DNA of 64,000 nucleotides from Symbiodinium natans. Its lineage: Eukaryota; Sar; Dinophyceae; Suessiales; Symbiodiniaceae. Each line of letters begins with the position of its first letter. Positions within the stretch are counted from its first letter, which is position 1. The notes under the pieces are model-generated. The model saw nothing but the letters and a program-made list of their open reading frames with translations. It did no database searches and had not been told where the DNA came from. The stretch is from positions 744,211 through 808,210 of the forward strand of contig CAJNDS010001347.1 in assembly GCA_905221605.1 (NCBI GenBank), written 5' to 3'. Below are positions 12,900-25,602 of this stretch, piece by piece. Made by a program: the position numbers and the translations under genes.

Positions 12900-15800
12900 A
12901 GCCGGAGACAAAATGAATCAATTGAGCCCCTTTGGCAGAGTTGTGCGCAGCTGGTCGCCGTTCAAGCCAATTAATCGGACGCAGGTCGCTCACATCTCGA
13001 GACACTATTCTCTTGCTATTTGAGGTTCACCTGCAGCCTCAGGTACGAAGTAAAGCCACATGCTCACCCTAGCCGAGAGCTGTCAAAGTCCCTCTTTATG
13101 GTGCCTTGGCTGCTGCATTTGGGCACGAACCACGGGGTGCCAAGTTTCACGCAAAGCGGCAGTCCCAGCGGCGCACTTCGGAGTTTCCAGTCCGCACGGT
13201 TGGCGACGCGGGTCGAGTTTTGGGGACGGGCAGGCTTGCTGGAGGACCCTGAAGCCGAAGCCTTTGTGTGCCTTGCTCGGCAGTGCGGGCTTGCAGTGTC
13301 AGCAGGCTGTGCGAAACCTTCGATGCACTTGTTGTCTGTGCTCGTGTGTTTGTTTCCATGTGCCAGGTATCGTGGGCTTGTTGACACTTGGGTATGGTTT
13401 TGGGTCAAAAAGGCCTTCCTATTTGGGTGCCCGGCAGTTGCCCCAAGCGAATTTGGTGTAGGGAGACCAGGCCTGGGTCTGCTTCTCCAGATGCCTCTCA
13501 GAGGCCGAGGCGTTACCGGCTGTAGTAAGTAGTGTTTAGCTATAGTGTTTAGTAACTTGCGGAAGTGCAACCAAGCACGGCGTCTTCCCGCCAGTCACTT
13601 GCCCCTGTTCTGTCGTGCCGCGGCAGTGCTCCCGTGCAGCACCCCATGCCCCACTCTTTCAGCCCTTCCTGCAGGCAAGGTTTACCACGGTCCACTTCGG
13701 AGTTACTGTACTGTCTCAGTGGGGCTGAGGGTTGTGCGAAGAGTTGCCCGAAAACAAGGTGTAGTGGGGAGAACCTTCGCCACTTTGCTGAACACAGTCT
13801 CTTTGTCACGTACCCCAGCCCCGAGAGGGTAAGACTTCCTTTTGCACACACGCTTCAGACCAGAGAGATGCCAAGTCGGGGTGTTCTTGCGGCAAAGAAG
13901 GCGGTGTGAACAACGAGCAGCCGTCAGTGCAACCCATCAATTGGAGGACCCGCGCCACATGGCGGACAAGACTGTGCGGCAGCGGGTCGTACCGAAGAAC
14001 ATCCACACCATCAGGTCCCGGTCAGGGCTGCTTTAGACCTGAAGCATGACCACATGGATTTTTTGAACCTTTTTGGACCCGCCCGCCACGTGCTTCTGGT
14101 GTCTCGAAGGAAGAACATCTTCCGAGAGAGGCTCCAGCTGGATGCGCAAGAAGCGAGTTGGCGCGAGAAGGAGCTCCCAAAGCATGCAAAGCTTCAATGT
14201 TTGCCGAGCTTCTCGGGGGCGCTCGTTATGGGCAGCATGTGAGAGCAGATTATAGAATGTGCTGGCGCCCCCATTCGCCGCTACTGTCTAAATGGCTCGC
14301 AGGAGGAATGGCACTTGGCTGATGTGGTCCGGCAGCAGCTCGTGGAGGAAGTTTTTCGAGAGGCTGCCAAGACAAGGGCCACCCAACCCTAACTCTCTGG
14401 AACACTCTCGAACTTGCAGACATGCAATCCTCTGAGACAACTGTACTGACAACATGCATACCCTGTCTCAGGGCTACAAGGAGAGGATCCGGACCATGAC
14501 ACCACGTGAGCGGGCTCAATGGTTTCTGGAACAGCAGCAAGAGCTGCTGGCGACCCCGACAAAGGCAGAGATGGAGAGTATGTGAGGGAGGGGCTGATCT
14601 TTTATGGAATGTTTGGGGTAAGTTTTTCCAGGGTCAAGCCCTCAACTTTCAAGCCGACGCCAAGGACTAATCGGCCCAAAGCCATGTCAATCAGCAAAAG
14701 TCTCAGGCATAGCGTTGGTTGCCCTCGTAAAATTCGTAAAGCAAGGAATCCCTTGTAAAACCTCCAGCCACAACAAACACAACAGCCAACAGTTTGTTTT
14801 GGCAGCATGGCAGCGGTTTTTCATAGGCATGCAAACAGGTGTGAGATGGGCTTGTGCGACTATGTCTTGCAGCGGTGGGTTGCCTGATTCGTTGTGGTAT
14901 CATGAAAACGGAACAGCAGAAGCAGGGCAACTTCGGCTCCATGGCCACTGATGGAGAACCGACCTGGAAACACTATGCACCCCCCACACTGCCTGCTTGA
15001 AACATGACATGTGCCAGTCAGGAACTCTGGAAGTCGATGAAGTACAAGCTCGACTGGAGCAAGGTGAGGCTGAGCTGGAAGTTAAGAGATGTTAAGAGAT
15101 GTTCAGAGCAAGGGTCCACAGCCTGGGCATGCTTGGAATGCTTTGGGGTCAAGGGGCGACTCTGTCGGGTTGGGGTTTCGGATCGACGAATCTCACCTTC
15201 ACATGACCAACCTGGAAGTGTGATCGCCGTGAGTGCACCATTGTAGCCATGGAATCCAGGATGGAATTCAGGAATAGGCATGTGCTTTCAACATCCTACA
15301 AAATCAACGGAAGAGCATTCACCGGAAAGCCAGCATGAGCCTCAGGAAGGGCCGCCACTGCTCGCGGGGCTACTCGCGGACCGCGCGGGAGTGTTATGTG
15401 CGGTACAGCGAGAGGCTTGTGATCCGTGTGCGGTGTCGGTGCTTCAGTGGGCGTGACTAAGCACTAAGGGTACAGTACAACTCTGCTTCGCCCGCAAGCC
15501 TGACTTATCCAGTGATGGTCAGCGGTCTATCCGCAGCAGTGGTTCTGGGCAGGTGGTGGTCGGGTTGGATTCGGGGAGGTGATTGTTGCTTAAGTCGAGT
15601 TCTTCAGAGGGATGCATGCCGCGTCGGCTCCAGCTGAAGTCCGCGGCACACCCATCTTGTAGCATGACGTCCCCAGTATGTCCAATGCCCCCAATACCCC
15701 ATTGCACACCTTGGGAATGTTCGAGTGGCGCTTCCAGCGGTGAGGCTCTATGATGGGCTTCAAACAGGGAAGTTCACAAAAGAGGAGGCGTGGCCGGTTC

Positions 15801-16678
15801 ATGTGTGCGCTAGGCAGAAGCAGGAGCCAGGAAGTTTCGTGCGTAAGAGGCGTTCCGGGATGTCGTTTCCGTCCAGGGCAGCCACCGCAACGAGGGTGTT
15901 GAATGTTTTCCACAAGGCTCATGGAATCCGAAAGAAGCTGAAAAACGAAAGCACCCACCCAACAGGAGATGCAGCGAAATACAGAGAAGTGGTTGTCAGG
16001 ACCTGCAGCTCCTGACGCTGTCAACGCAGCACAGAGGAGCTGGATGCTGAAAGATATGGGTACACAGCTCAAGTTTCATATGTTTTGTTCAGAGACAGGC
16101 TACTGCTGCCAGGATTTGTTGCATGCAGTTCCCGATTAATTAGGCTTGCATGACCAGTACTAGCACAGGCGACAGTTTGCCTTCATAATTGCAAATCGCA
16201 AGTCGCGTGGCTCGCAGAAGTAAGCCACATATGTATCTTGTCAAAGGCGTTTCGGTGTTTGGGGTTTGCTAGATTTGAAGCCCAGCTATGCTCGAGAATG
16301 CTCCTCGATTGGTCCCCCCCCAAGGAATCCTGAGTAACACTCAAACGCCTTATTACATTCCAGACGAACTGGAGATTCCTTGCTGTCTTTAAAGAAAGAG
16401 GATGTTGTTCTTACGGTCGAGAGGAAACAGGGGTTTTCCTACTAACGTTTGAGAGTGGGGAGGAAACGCAGGACTTCAGAATTGCAGTATGTAGACATCT
16501 CCCACTAGAATTCAAGGAACCTGACAAAAAGAGACCACGGACGTCGGTGTGCGTAAAGCCGGTTAGAGGCCTGCCCGTGGAACAGGGTATTCTCGTAGTT
16601 TCGCACAACGTAGTCAGGCTGTCGCGAAGATAAGCGCGCAGAAGAAAACGCAAGGCACCCGTGGCCACAGAATCCTAA
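12900..16678. other. no recognisable gene
   Basis: Several overlapping frames of 60-170 codons are open on both strands around 13.0-14.0 kb, but none has a motif or consistent protein composition. I see no repeat of note. Probably intron or spacer. Confidence 0.4.
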
Positions 16679-16840
16679 ATGAAAAACCCTGTCTCTTGTG
16701 GAGAGACTGAGACCAAATCTCTGCTTGACAGCATCGATCGCTTGAGTGGAGGATTTGACTGGGATCAGATAGCTGGCAAGATGAAGCTGACCCGCAGTCC
16801 CTGGCGTTGTTTCTGCATCTTGGCGACAGCTCTCAAGTCG
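16679..16840 (+). CDS. possible SANT/Myb-like exon fragment
   Basis: The frame reads ETKSLLDSIDRLSGGFDWDQ, then IAGKMKLTRSPWRCF. The spacing W-x2-IA-x6-R-(S/T)-x-W-x-C is what SNAPC4- and Myb-type SANT repeats look like around helices 2 and 3. After RCF the frame loses character, consistent with an intron. A further acidic/aromatic frame at 17375-17465 (EDVERLFEATEEVGYPFNAQ, then KVGPSWRDL) could be a second repeat of the same protein. Both are single fragments without confirmed neighbours, so the call is tentative. Chance resemblance is possible. Confidence 0.28.
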
Positions 16841-16996
16841 GAATGTACGGCCTGGTGCGATTTGGCTTATACTCCCTGCCAGTTCGAGCTCAGGCCGCTA
16901 CCAACAGTCCTTACACAACTCCATTGTGAGTTTTGGCTGGACGGCGTGTCCAGGCGAAACATAAAATTGAGTTTCTTGTTTGGTGAGGTTGGATGA

Positions 16997-19900
16997 GGAT
17001 GCGGCATCTGGGGGCTTAGAACCCTTCTATATAAACCTCAAGCGTTCCTCGGCGCACTATTGAGAGCTCCTGTTATATTCTTAGCCCGTGTGTGAACGCA
17101 TCGCGTGATCACTTCGCTCCTTTTTGTTGTGTTATGAACATGGCCTGGGAGCTGCTCCTGTGCGAATTGCTATCTGGGTTCCGAAGAGGCCAGACTTGCA
17201 CAAAGCATACAAGTTCCATAATTTCAAAGGTTTCCTGGGATGCCAGGAAGCGAGATGTTTGCTTTTACGTTTTCAACATCTGCCGCAGTCAAAGCACTAC
17301 CCTCTTGACAAAACAGCAGAGAAATATCTCTGAAGAAAGGGCGTGAGTTTAAAGAAGTGCCTTGCTCTGAGGGAGGATGTGGAGCGCCTGTTCGAGGCGA
17401 CCGAGGAGGTCGGCTACCCGTTCAATGCGCAGGACAAGGTCGGTCCCAGTTGGCGGGATTTGAGGTGTTTTTGGCTGATCTATTTTGATCTTTTTTATTT
17501 CGACCAAACTAACGCACTCGGGCAGCTGTAGCGCCGGCGTCGTTGTGCACTGCGCTTTCCTGGTCATGCCCGTTGTGTCACCCTCTGTCTCTGTTGCCGC
17601 CGTCGCCATGATAGTGGTGGTAGCTGTTAGTGTCGTGATCGTGGCGTGGTCACGGTGGCGGTGGTGGTCATCATCGTCGTTGGCTGGCATGGGCTGGCCT
17701 TGTGTGATCTTGTGTGCTTACAATAAAGCTGCAGCTACCGAGCAGTGCTCGAGCAGGTCGTGTTGCTGCGATCCCCCGGGTCAGTGGCTACTTGCGAACT
17801 GAAAAGAGCGAAAAGGTACTAGTAGCCTTAGAAAGCTAGTTGCTTGATGCTTCGCCCAGCCTTTTCAAGCAATTCTATGCTTTGACGCCTCAAACCAACA
17901 TCTCAGCTGAATCTCAGCTCAAGCCAGGGGAGATGTCACTGGTTTGTGGTGAATGCCAGACTCGGCCCGGGGCACACAACGCTTCAAGTCTCCAACTTCA
18001 TCAGAAAGTTCCTCTCTTGCAAGTTAGGGCTTTGCAGAGAGTCAGCTTTCACCTGTCGGCTTTTCTTGTGCTGAACGTTCATGGGACCAGCCAGCCAAGG
18101 ATCAACTTGAAAGACAGTCAGAAAGGCTCCCGGGATGCGCTGAGGTTTGAGTTTGCTGGGGGCGACAGCTGTCCCAACGGTGAACCCCTGGCTTACCAAC
18201 CTTGTGGCCCAACTCCGGATATTTTCGGATCCCGACGAAGCAAGCACTTTAAGCCAAGCTTCAGTGATGGAATCTTTGCGTCAGTTGCGTCTTTGCAAAC
18301 GCTCTGCGCTTGTTGTCTCTCTTGGTGGTTGCAAACCGCCTCCCCGCCCGGGCTGCCCATGTGCCGGAGGCTTACTACATCCCGAGAAAGCTTCCTGGAC
18401 ACAGCTGCAAAGCAGATCTCTGGTTCTGGCGATGTGGCTGGGCCGATTGATACGCTGGATTGGTTCGACCGGCTTTCTTTGAGGCGTGGACTCCATATCC
18501 ACGGAGTCAGATGGGGTCAAGAAGCCGAAAGTTCAAGGAAGTCTCAATTTTCTCAACGACGGCTTGGCCACTAGGCTACACAGGTATCATGTTGCCGAAG
18601 CCAGCTGCAGGCGAGAAAGTATTGCAGCACAAGCAATTGAAAATCATTGGCAGCGGATGTTCTTATGCTTTGAGGCTTCGTGGCTAGTCCGGGGTTCGGC
18701 GCTTTGATCGGGGTTCGCTGATAGCTACATGTAGTGTCGCTCGCGGGCCGGCATTCGTAAAGCTGCGAACGTGCTCGCGCAAGTGCCTGTTTAGACGCCT
18801 CGACCGGAGCTGACATTCTGCGGCGTGATGAGTAAGCAGGCGTAAGCAAGCTGTACTCATCTGCGCTCCTGCAGTTGCTATCCATTTGGCCGCGCTTCCC
18901 CTGACGCTTGGGCTCTCTGAATCGAAGCCCGAAGCATTCCTCACCCACCCAAGGTGCATCTATGGCTGGGACTGCAAGGAGTTTCCCAGCTGTTGGTTTC
19001 AGAATGCGGGTCTGTGGACATTTGGGATTTGGGGGCCTGGGCTTCTAGGCACAGCCCTGAGTAGTGTGGGAAATGGAACTGGACAGAGCCTTCGCGATTC
19101 AGGACTCCAGGCTCATGGACGATGTCTTGCGCGTTCGCAAATCTGCTTGAAATTGACACCTCAGGTTTGCAAAAGTGGCAGATCATGTGCCAAACCGAAT
19201 CGGAGTAGAAGTGGTGACGCGATGGAAGATGTACGAGGACGGCATATTGTAGCCACGGCAGTTTGCGAGCCGACATTTGCAGTAGTTGCAGTGGATCAGA
19301 GCTTTGTAGCTAACCACTCCCGAGGATCCACGCCTCAGCCGCTTGGAAACAACGAGGTCAAGGAGACCTCTGCTTAACTTTGCCCATCAACTGGCGCCAC
19401 ACTTGCCACGGCCGAAGGGTTTCCGAGAACTGAACTGAGTGGAAAGTGTTTTCCTCTGTTCATCTACCTGATTGTGTGCGTTTCGTCGTTCATCTCGCCA
19501 AATCATGCTTCATCTTATCTTTGTTTGTTGTAGCTGTCGATCTTCATAAGTAGAAATTCGCAGGCCCATCTATCTCACTGCTTATCACTGATCTGATGGT
19601 TCTCCAACTTTGTGTCTCTTTTGGGGGGTGGGCACAAAGCAATGAGGCTATGCACCCTTTGGGGGAGCCTTTTGGGTGTTAGTCTTGTTTGCGAGGCGCG
19701 AAGCAAGTGTGGCACATGTAGCACCCGGCTGAGGCACCGCGCCATTCTCAAAAGAGGAGGATCAGGCATGCTGGCTTTAAGTCGTTGTTGGGGCCCTGCT
19801 CGAGTGCTTGAAGGTTTTGAAGGCGGGCAGGTCTGACATCGACAAGCTTCCTGGTGCTAAGAAAGGGGAGAAAAACTCACAGTGGGCTTTCGATCCATCA

Positions 19901-22600
19901 GAATTTAAGGTATGTTCGAGAGATGGGAGTTGTTCATGATCTGCCGTTTCCCGTTACGTCACTTAAGTCAGCATCAGGTCATCCTCGACTGGGTCAAGGA
20001 GAGCTGCCTCTTTCCCTCACCCACGCTCTCAAGTCACACTTGCGCATTTAGGAGAGGGAAGGCGTATTGAGAGGCATTTTGTCTCGGGTCCATTTTGTTG
20101 GGGATGCTTTGATCCAAAGCAGCACCGCCAAGCAATCAGAACGCATGCAAGGAGAACAACAGATGCGACTTCTGGCTTATGGCATTGGGGCTGAAAAACC
20201 GCACCTATGCAAAGATCCAGGTGGGGTGTGTAGACAGTTCTGGAGACGCGGCCCCGAACGCTGTGATTACAACTGATATACTGAGCGTTTACTGTCAAAT
20301 CATGTCTCATCCGAAGATGGCTCACGTTGCCGCACTAGGTGCATGGAGGCAGATGTGGGTTTCTTTGATCATGCTTTTCCACCTGCCCACGGCAACATCT
20401 TGAGACTTCAACCATCAACCCCCGCATGAGCTGTCAATGGCACTGACAACAGTGACAACAGGATCACTTTGTTTTGAGCTTCCCCTGATTCCCGGAAGGC
20501 CCGCTTCCGCGCGCTCTGCCCAGAGGCAAGCCAGCTCCTGGACTGACGGGATCAAGACAATGTCACCACGTGCAAGGTTTGGGAACATGTGAACCTAGTC
20601 GCCGGTCTGCCGTGTACTCACCGGAACCCGAGCTCTAAGCAAGCTACAGTTGCGACGGTTAAGAGCAAGCCAAAGAGGCCAGGATTTCCTTCAGGTCTTT
20701 AATTGAGGATGGGGCAGTTCCTGGCGTTTCCGGCAGTCACAGAGATGGAAAGCAGAGGTAGGCCCCTCCGGAAAAAATGCGCAGGACTTGATGAACGCCA
20801 CGCGCGCTGCCGTGATGCCCATGGGATACCTGATGCGGGACCCGGTTCAGTGGCGGCAGACTTTTTCGATTATCTTGATGTGCCACTTGCTGGACTCAAG
20901 CCTCCTTCCATGAAGCTCCCAAAACTGTGCAAAACACCCATCACCGACTCATGCCGGCCAAGTCGTCAAGTCGCGTCAAGACAGAAGGTGTGCCTTCTTG
21001 TTTGCTCACCCTGGGAAGCGGGCCGGGCACCCTTCACCATGCAAAAGTGTCTTTCGTTTCTGTTTGTGTTTTGTTCTTCTTGTGTCTGCTTGGGTTGCCG
21101 TTTCGCTTACGAGTGCTCATGGGCCTGTAGTGTGGTGCTTGTTTCCTCGTCCGTCTTTCTGCACCTTTGGCTGCTTGCTGGATGTTCTTGCTGATCTCAC
21201 TTTTGGCCCGAAAAAGACAAAGTCCATTTGACCAGGCTGTTGTGCCAGGTTGACTTTGGATTGTGGTCCTGGCTCGTGATGCTCTTACAAGATCTGTGTG
21301 TAGGCCTCCCGTGGACAAAGATGTTAAGATGCTTGTTTGGATTCAATTTTCCTCCAGTATGTCATGCGTCCTTGTGGCAGCAGATGGCAGACTGAGCTCA
21401 GTCTCCCGAAAGTACTCCTTTTCGGATGGCTTGCTTATCTTTCTTCAGGGTTGGGTTCGGCTCGGCTCTGCTTTCAGCCTGCGGTTGTTTGGGTGTCTCG
21501 TTGCCGTCGGAGTTGTTCCGGGGCTTCCTTGCTCTTTGCTGCTGCAGCGGTGCACAAAGGTAGTGTTGCAAAGGTGGTTATGGACATTTCCTTTTCAGCA
21601 GTTCCTGGCCTGCCGGATGTTTCCGTTTGAGATTACATGCTGAGATTGTTTGGTGGTACTTGCACTGTTCTCACATCAGGCGAGAGAGCACCCGCGCTCC
21701 TCCTTCGTGTGTGAGTTACTCAGTTCATCGCATATCTCAAGATCTTTGTTGGGGAAGCTCAAAGTAAACTGGCAACAAGAAGCGAGCCAAATTCCAACCA
21801 AAGCTTGAAGACAAGTTCGGCCTCAAAGCTTGTGCCGTCAAAATTTCGATCCTAAGTTGCCCCAGGTCCTTGTCCCTCACCGCCCTCCGGAAAGCCAAAA
21901 AGTTGCACCTTTCCGCATACAGATGGCACCGTCTTGAAGCAGTTTCGGGAAGGACAAGAGGCGTTCGCGCTCGGAGCTTTCGGCGGGCGACTTCCTTGTG
22001 CATCTGACCACGGAGGCTTTCAGGGGACCTTCCAGACACCTTCACACTGGACCCAGCCCAGCCCTGCCCAACAAACTGTGCCTTCTTCCAGGAAGAGACG
22101 GGCAAGCTCACAACCGATGACAAGCGCGCGGAGCCTTGGAGCTGGAGATGGCTCGTCCCCGCCTTCCCGAAATGAGCTAACTGAATGCCAACTGATGCCC
22201 ATCTTCTGGGCCTCGGCCTTTCGTTGCCCACGCAAGTCCCCGAAAGTGCTGCAAGTTTCAGACTTTCGTGCTCCAGGACAAGCACCTGGCGCGCATCAAC
22301 GACATGAGGCGACAGATGCAGCGTGACCTGCAAGTGCCCCCGAAGTGCCAAAAAAGCAGTGCTCTCCGATGCTCGGTGTGCAGCATGGCTTGAGGTGTTC
22401 AGCTTCCGCTGTCCTGTTAGCTGTGTTCACTAAGACCTGAAAATGCAAGGCAGCCCATTGCCTGTTGGCAAGTCCCTGAGACTCAGCCCATTTACAGGGA
22501 TAGCTTCCACCTCTTCCGCATGACAGGCTGAGGTTGCTGGACAAAGCCCAGAAGGGCCCTGAAGCTGCCTCTGCAGAAGGTCGGGCTTGTACTGCAAGTT
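16997..22600. other. no convincing gene
   Basis: Short frames open on both strands, none with recognisable motifs apart from the possible SANT fragment near 17.4 kb. No array, hairpin or terminal-repeat element stands out. Likely intron or intergenic. Confidence 0.4.
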
Positions 22601-22915
22601 GTGAATGGGAGTGAGAAAGAGAGATGCCACGACGGGCACGTCAGCAAGCACGGTGGTTGTTTGGTACTTCTTTGCCCAGGTGCAGACCTGCCTGTGGAAG
22701 CGTCGAAGCAGGCAAAGGCAGCCAGGCTGCAGCATTCGAGGGCGTCGAAGCGGAAGCAAAGTGCGACGAAGCGGGTGCCGGCGACAACGAAGCCAGGCAA
22801 GCCAAAGAGGGCCGCAAAGCCGAAGAGGGCGGCGAAGGCCTCGACGGCACCTCGCAACTTCGGCAAACTGCGGCAGAAGCGGCCAGCCGAAAGCGATGGG
22901 CCCGAGAAAGCTTGA
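22601..22915 (+). CDS. Lys/Arg/Ala-rich basic frame of unknown function
   Basis: The second half of this 104-codon frame is strongly basic, with tandem KPKRAAK-like units (KPGKPKRAAKPKRAAKAS) and QKRPAESDGPEKA near its end. Such tails occur in histone-like and other DNA-binding proteins, and dinoflagellate chromatin uses basic non-histone proteins. No globular domain is visible, however, and the neighbouring frames are equally open because the DNA is GC-rich. A second basic frame (22966-23130) follows after a stop and a frame change. It may be part of an exon or simply composition. Confidence 0.25.
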   Translation: MNGSEKERCHDGHVSKHGGCLVLLCPGADLPVEASKQAKAARLQHSRASKRKQSATKRVPATTKPGKPKRAAKPKRAAKASTAPRNFGKLRQKRPAESDGPEKA

Positions 22916-23495
22916 CGCAGCGCACTCTGCGTAATTAAGACGAGCCTGAAGAGCTTGAGGCCAGTTTGGTGGCAGGCAAAGAAGAGGGAGCTGGCAGAGC
23001 CCAGGAAGCTGCGATCGGCACCTCAAAGTTAGGTCCGGATCACCAGCGCTCAGGAGCGAAAGCAACGAGGGCAGCCAAATCGCTGAAACCCCCACGTTGC
23101 GGTTGTAGGAGTAGAAAGGTTCAGTTGAAGCCACTGCGCAGAGAAGCGCCTTCACTGATTTTTCTCAGCAAACTAAGAGGGGAGCTTTCCCCCAAAACTT
23201 TGCTGCTGTGTTAATGCATCTGGTTGATGGCTAACGCTGCAGGTAGAGCTGCAAAGCTTTCACTCTCAAATCGAGAAGCCTTGGCCATCAACAGTGACGC
23301 ATGATGTTCGATATGCGGCGGGGGGTTCACCAGCAGTTCAACATCTTGCAGCAGCCGTCATGGGCTGCGGAGCACGACGCTGCACAGGCGGAGTCTCAAA
23401 AAGTCAGGACTTGGAAGCTCATCAGCCGATCGCCTCATCTTGGAGAATCGTGAGCAGCTCGCCGCTTGTAGACTGAAATGCTCCCACAATTATTG

Positions 23496-23542
23496 GCCCC
23501 TAAACCCTGAACCCTAAACCCTAAACTCTAAATCCTAAAGGT
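23496..23542. repeat. interstitial telomere-type CCCTAAA tract
   Basis: About six units of CCCTAAA with single changes (CCCTGAA, CTCTAAA, TCCTAAA). This is the best-preserved telomere-type tract in the window and matches the TTTAGGG repeat of dinoflagellates and plants. Confidence 0.75.
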
Positions 23543-25078
23543 TCCTGAACCCGACCGGGCAGCCGAGCCATGAGCTATCATGAGCTGCTCTGCCACTCTT
23601 TGGGAGGCAAGTGTTCTCAGCGCCATAGAGGGCAAGGCCGGGTCCCCCCGCATCCAGGTGTTTCTTCCGGGACTTTAGAGCTGAACAAAAGGAAAATGGA
23701 AAATACTGGTATCGGTTTCTCTATCTACTCTGGTGTATGCGTGCCCGGGCTCCCAAGCCTGTGCTCGATGCGATGGGTTACCGCCTCGTTGGCCAAAGCA
23801 GTGCGAAACAAGTGCACGCAGCGCAACTCCGAACCCCCGCATGGCAGTGCTCCCTGCCACAGTGGCAGAAAGCAAGGAAGGCGATGGCTCAATAAGCCAG
23901 AAAGCCAGAACCTTCCGGAGTTCTGCAAGACATGCCAGGAGCTTGACCTGAAGAAGCGGATGGAGGAGCTGCGGTGCAGCCTGCCTGCCAGGGCCTTTGG
24001 ATGGCTGCAGACTCGTTCTTGATCAGCCAGGTACATGCTCCATCGAAAGCTAACATGAGGGTTTCCGGGCAGTTTGGCGCGAGAGCATTCACTCCAGCAA
24101 ATTCATGGCAAGGAAAGGATATAGCAAACAAAGTCCTAGCTTCCCCGAGATCGCCCGAGATCCTTCAGAAATGAAGGTGCGGCAGGGTCGCTTGACAGTG
24201 CCGGCGGCTCGGAGGTTTCTGCCGCATCGTCCGGATTCCTTGCTGCTTCTGTGCATTCTCGCGCCGAGGACGGTTTTATTGTCCAAGGAGGCGAGAGCTG
24301 CCCCATTCTCTTTGGCTCAGCTGTTTCAGGGAGCCCTGGTGATTGTTTGTCGCTGTGACTCCTCCGCAGTTACACCACGTTGCCCGGTCCTCTACCCCGC
24401 TTGTTGAGCAGCTTTTGAAGCACAAAGCCGCCTCCTCTCATCACCCCACGACCCTTCCTCTCCCTAGCTGTTGAAGATACCCTGCGTCAGTGTCGTGGAC
24501 TGTTCTGTAAGATGCTTGGGTCTGCGAATCTTCTGCAGCAGGTTATGCAGGCTGCTCGAGCTGCTGCAGAGACTTCCCCAAAGGCCCCAGACGGCATGCA
24601 GGGCCGTAGCTAGCAGGAAGAGAGGGAAGAGTTGCAGTCTGGGTCCTTCGAGACTGCCGCATGATTTGGATGATGTGTGCGTTTCACCGAAGAAGCCCTC
24701 CGAACTTAAGTGTCATCAGCTGAGGTTCATTGTGGTTTACGATTAGATTAAGTTTAGAAAGGCTTGAACTGAAAGTAACCCATGCGATTTTCCACTAAAT
24801 CGCTAAATCGTAATCAGGTTGCAAGTGGCTACAATATGACTAGGCATTGAATGAGTTTTCTACGCTTTCAGTCCGCACGAGTTCAAGCCAGTACAATTTC
24901 AGCTGGGCCAGCATGGGCCCCAGGCATATCCAAAGCCTGCAGCGGGCACCATGCCAAAACGAGGAACTTCGTGGTCATAGGAAGCACAATGTGTGGCGAG
25001 CATGTGCAGCACCAAAGCCCTTAGACTCGAATCCTAAGGGGAAGGACTGATTTCTGCACTTTCACGTTTAGTTACATG
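23543..25078. other. no convincing gene
   Basis: A plus-strand frame of 150 codons (23570-24022) ends with FCKTCQELDLKKRMEELR, which has one CxxC and a charged helix but no partner motif. Nothing else stands out here. Confidence 0.35.
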
Positions 25079-25602
25079 CATCATTGTTATCTAACTTTAA
25101 GAGCAATGCTCTGTCGCAGACGTTTTGGGCCAGGATGAGGGTACGGAGTACAGGGGGGCAGGTACATGTACAAGGTACGGGTAGCCGTACCCCGTACCTC
25201 GTACCCCGTACCCCGTACCCCGCACCCCGCACCCCGCACCCCGCACCCCGCACCCCGCACCCCGCACCCCGCACCCCGCACCCCGCACCCCGCACCCCGT
25301 ACCCCGTGCCTGTGCCGCTAATAGCGGCCCATGAGCCGCTATTAGCAACCCATGAGCCGGTACGGGTACGGGTACGGGTACGGGTACGGGTACGGGTACG
25401 GGTACGGGTACGGGTACGGGTACGGGTACGTAGGTACGGGTACGCAGGTACGGGTACGCAGGTACGGGTACCCCCACCGTACCCGCACCACCCGCACCAT
25501 ACCCACCCCCACCCCCGCACCGTACCCATCCCGCCCCTTCACGTGGCATCAGAACAGAAACCTATGTTTTCATTACTCTTGAAGTTAGCTAACATCATTG
25601 TT
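25079..25602. mobile_element. foldback element with 10-bp target-site duplications
   Basis: CATCATTGTT is repeated exactly at 25079-25088 and 25593-25602. Just inside are inverted ends: CTAACTTTAAGAGCAATG (25091-25108) and the reverse complement of 25571-25588, with 16 of 18 positions matching. Between them the left half is an array of CCGTACC and CCGCACC units. The right half is an array of GGGTAC units. The two halves are therefore complementary and meet at a palindromic centre (GCCGCTAATAGCGGC, about 25311-25357). The whole 504-bp unit can fold into one long hairpin. It encodes no transposase; long frames through it (RVRVRV or TRTRTR peptides) are artefacts. The 9-10 bp duplication fits Mutator-like or foldback elements moved in trans, but no family can be named from the ends alone. 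Confidence 0.8.
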
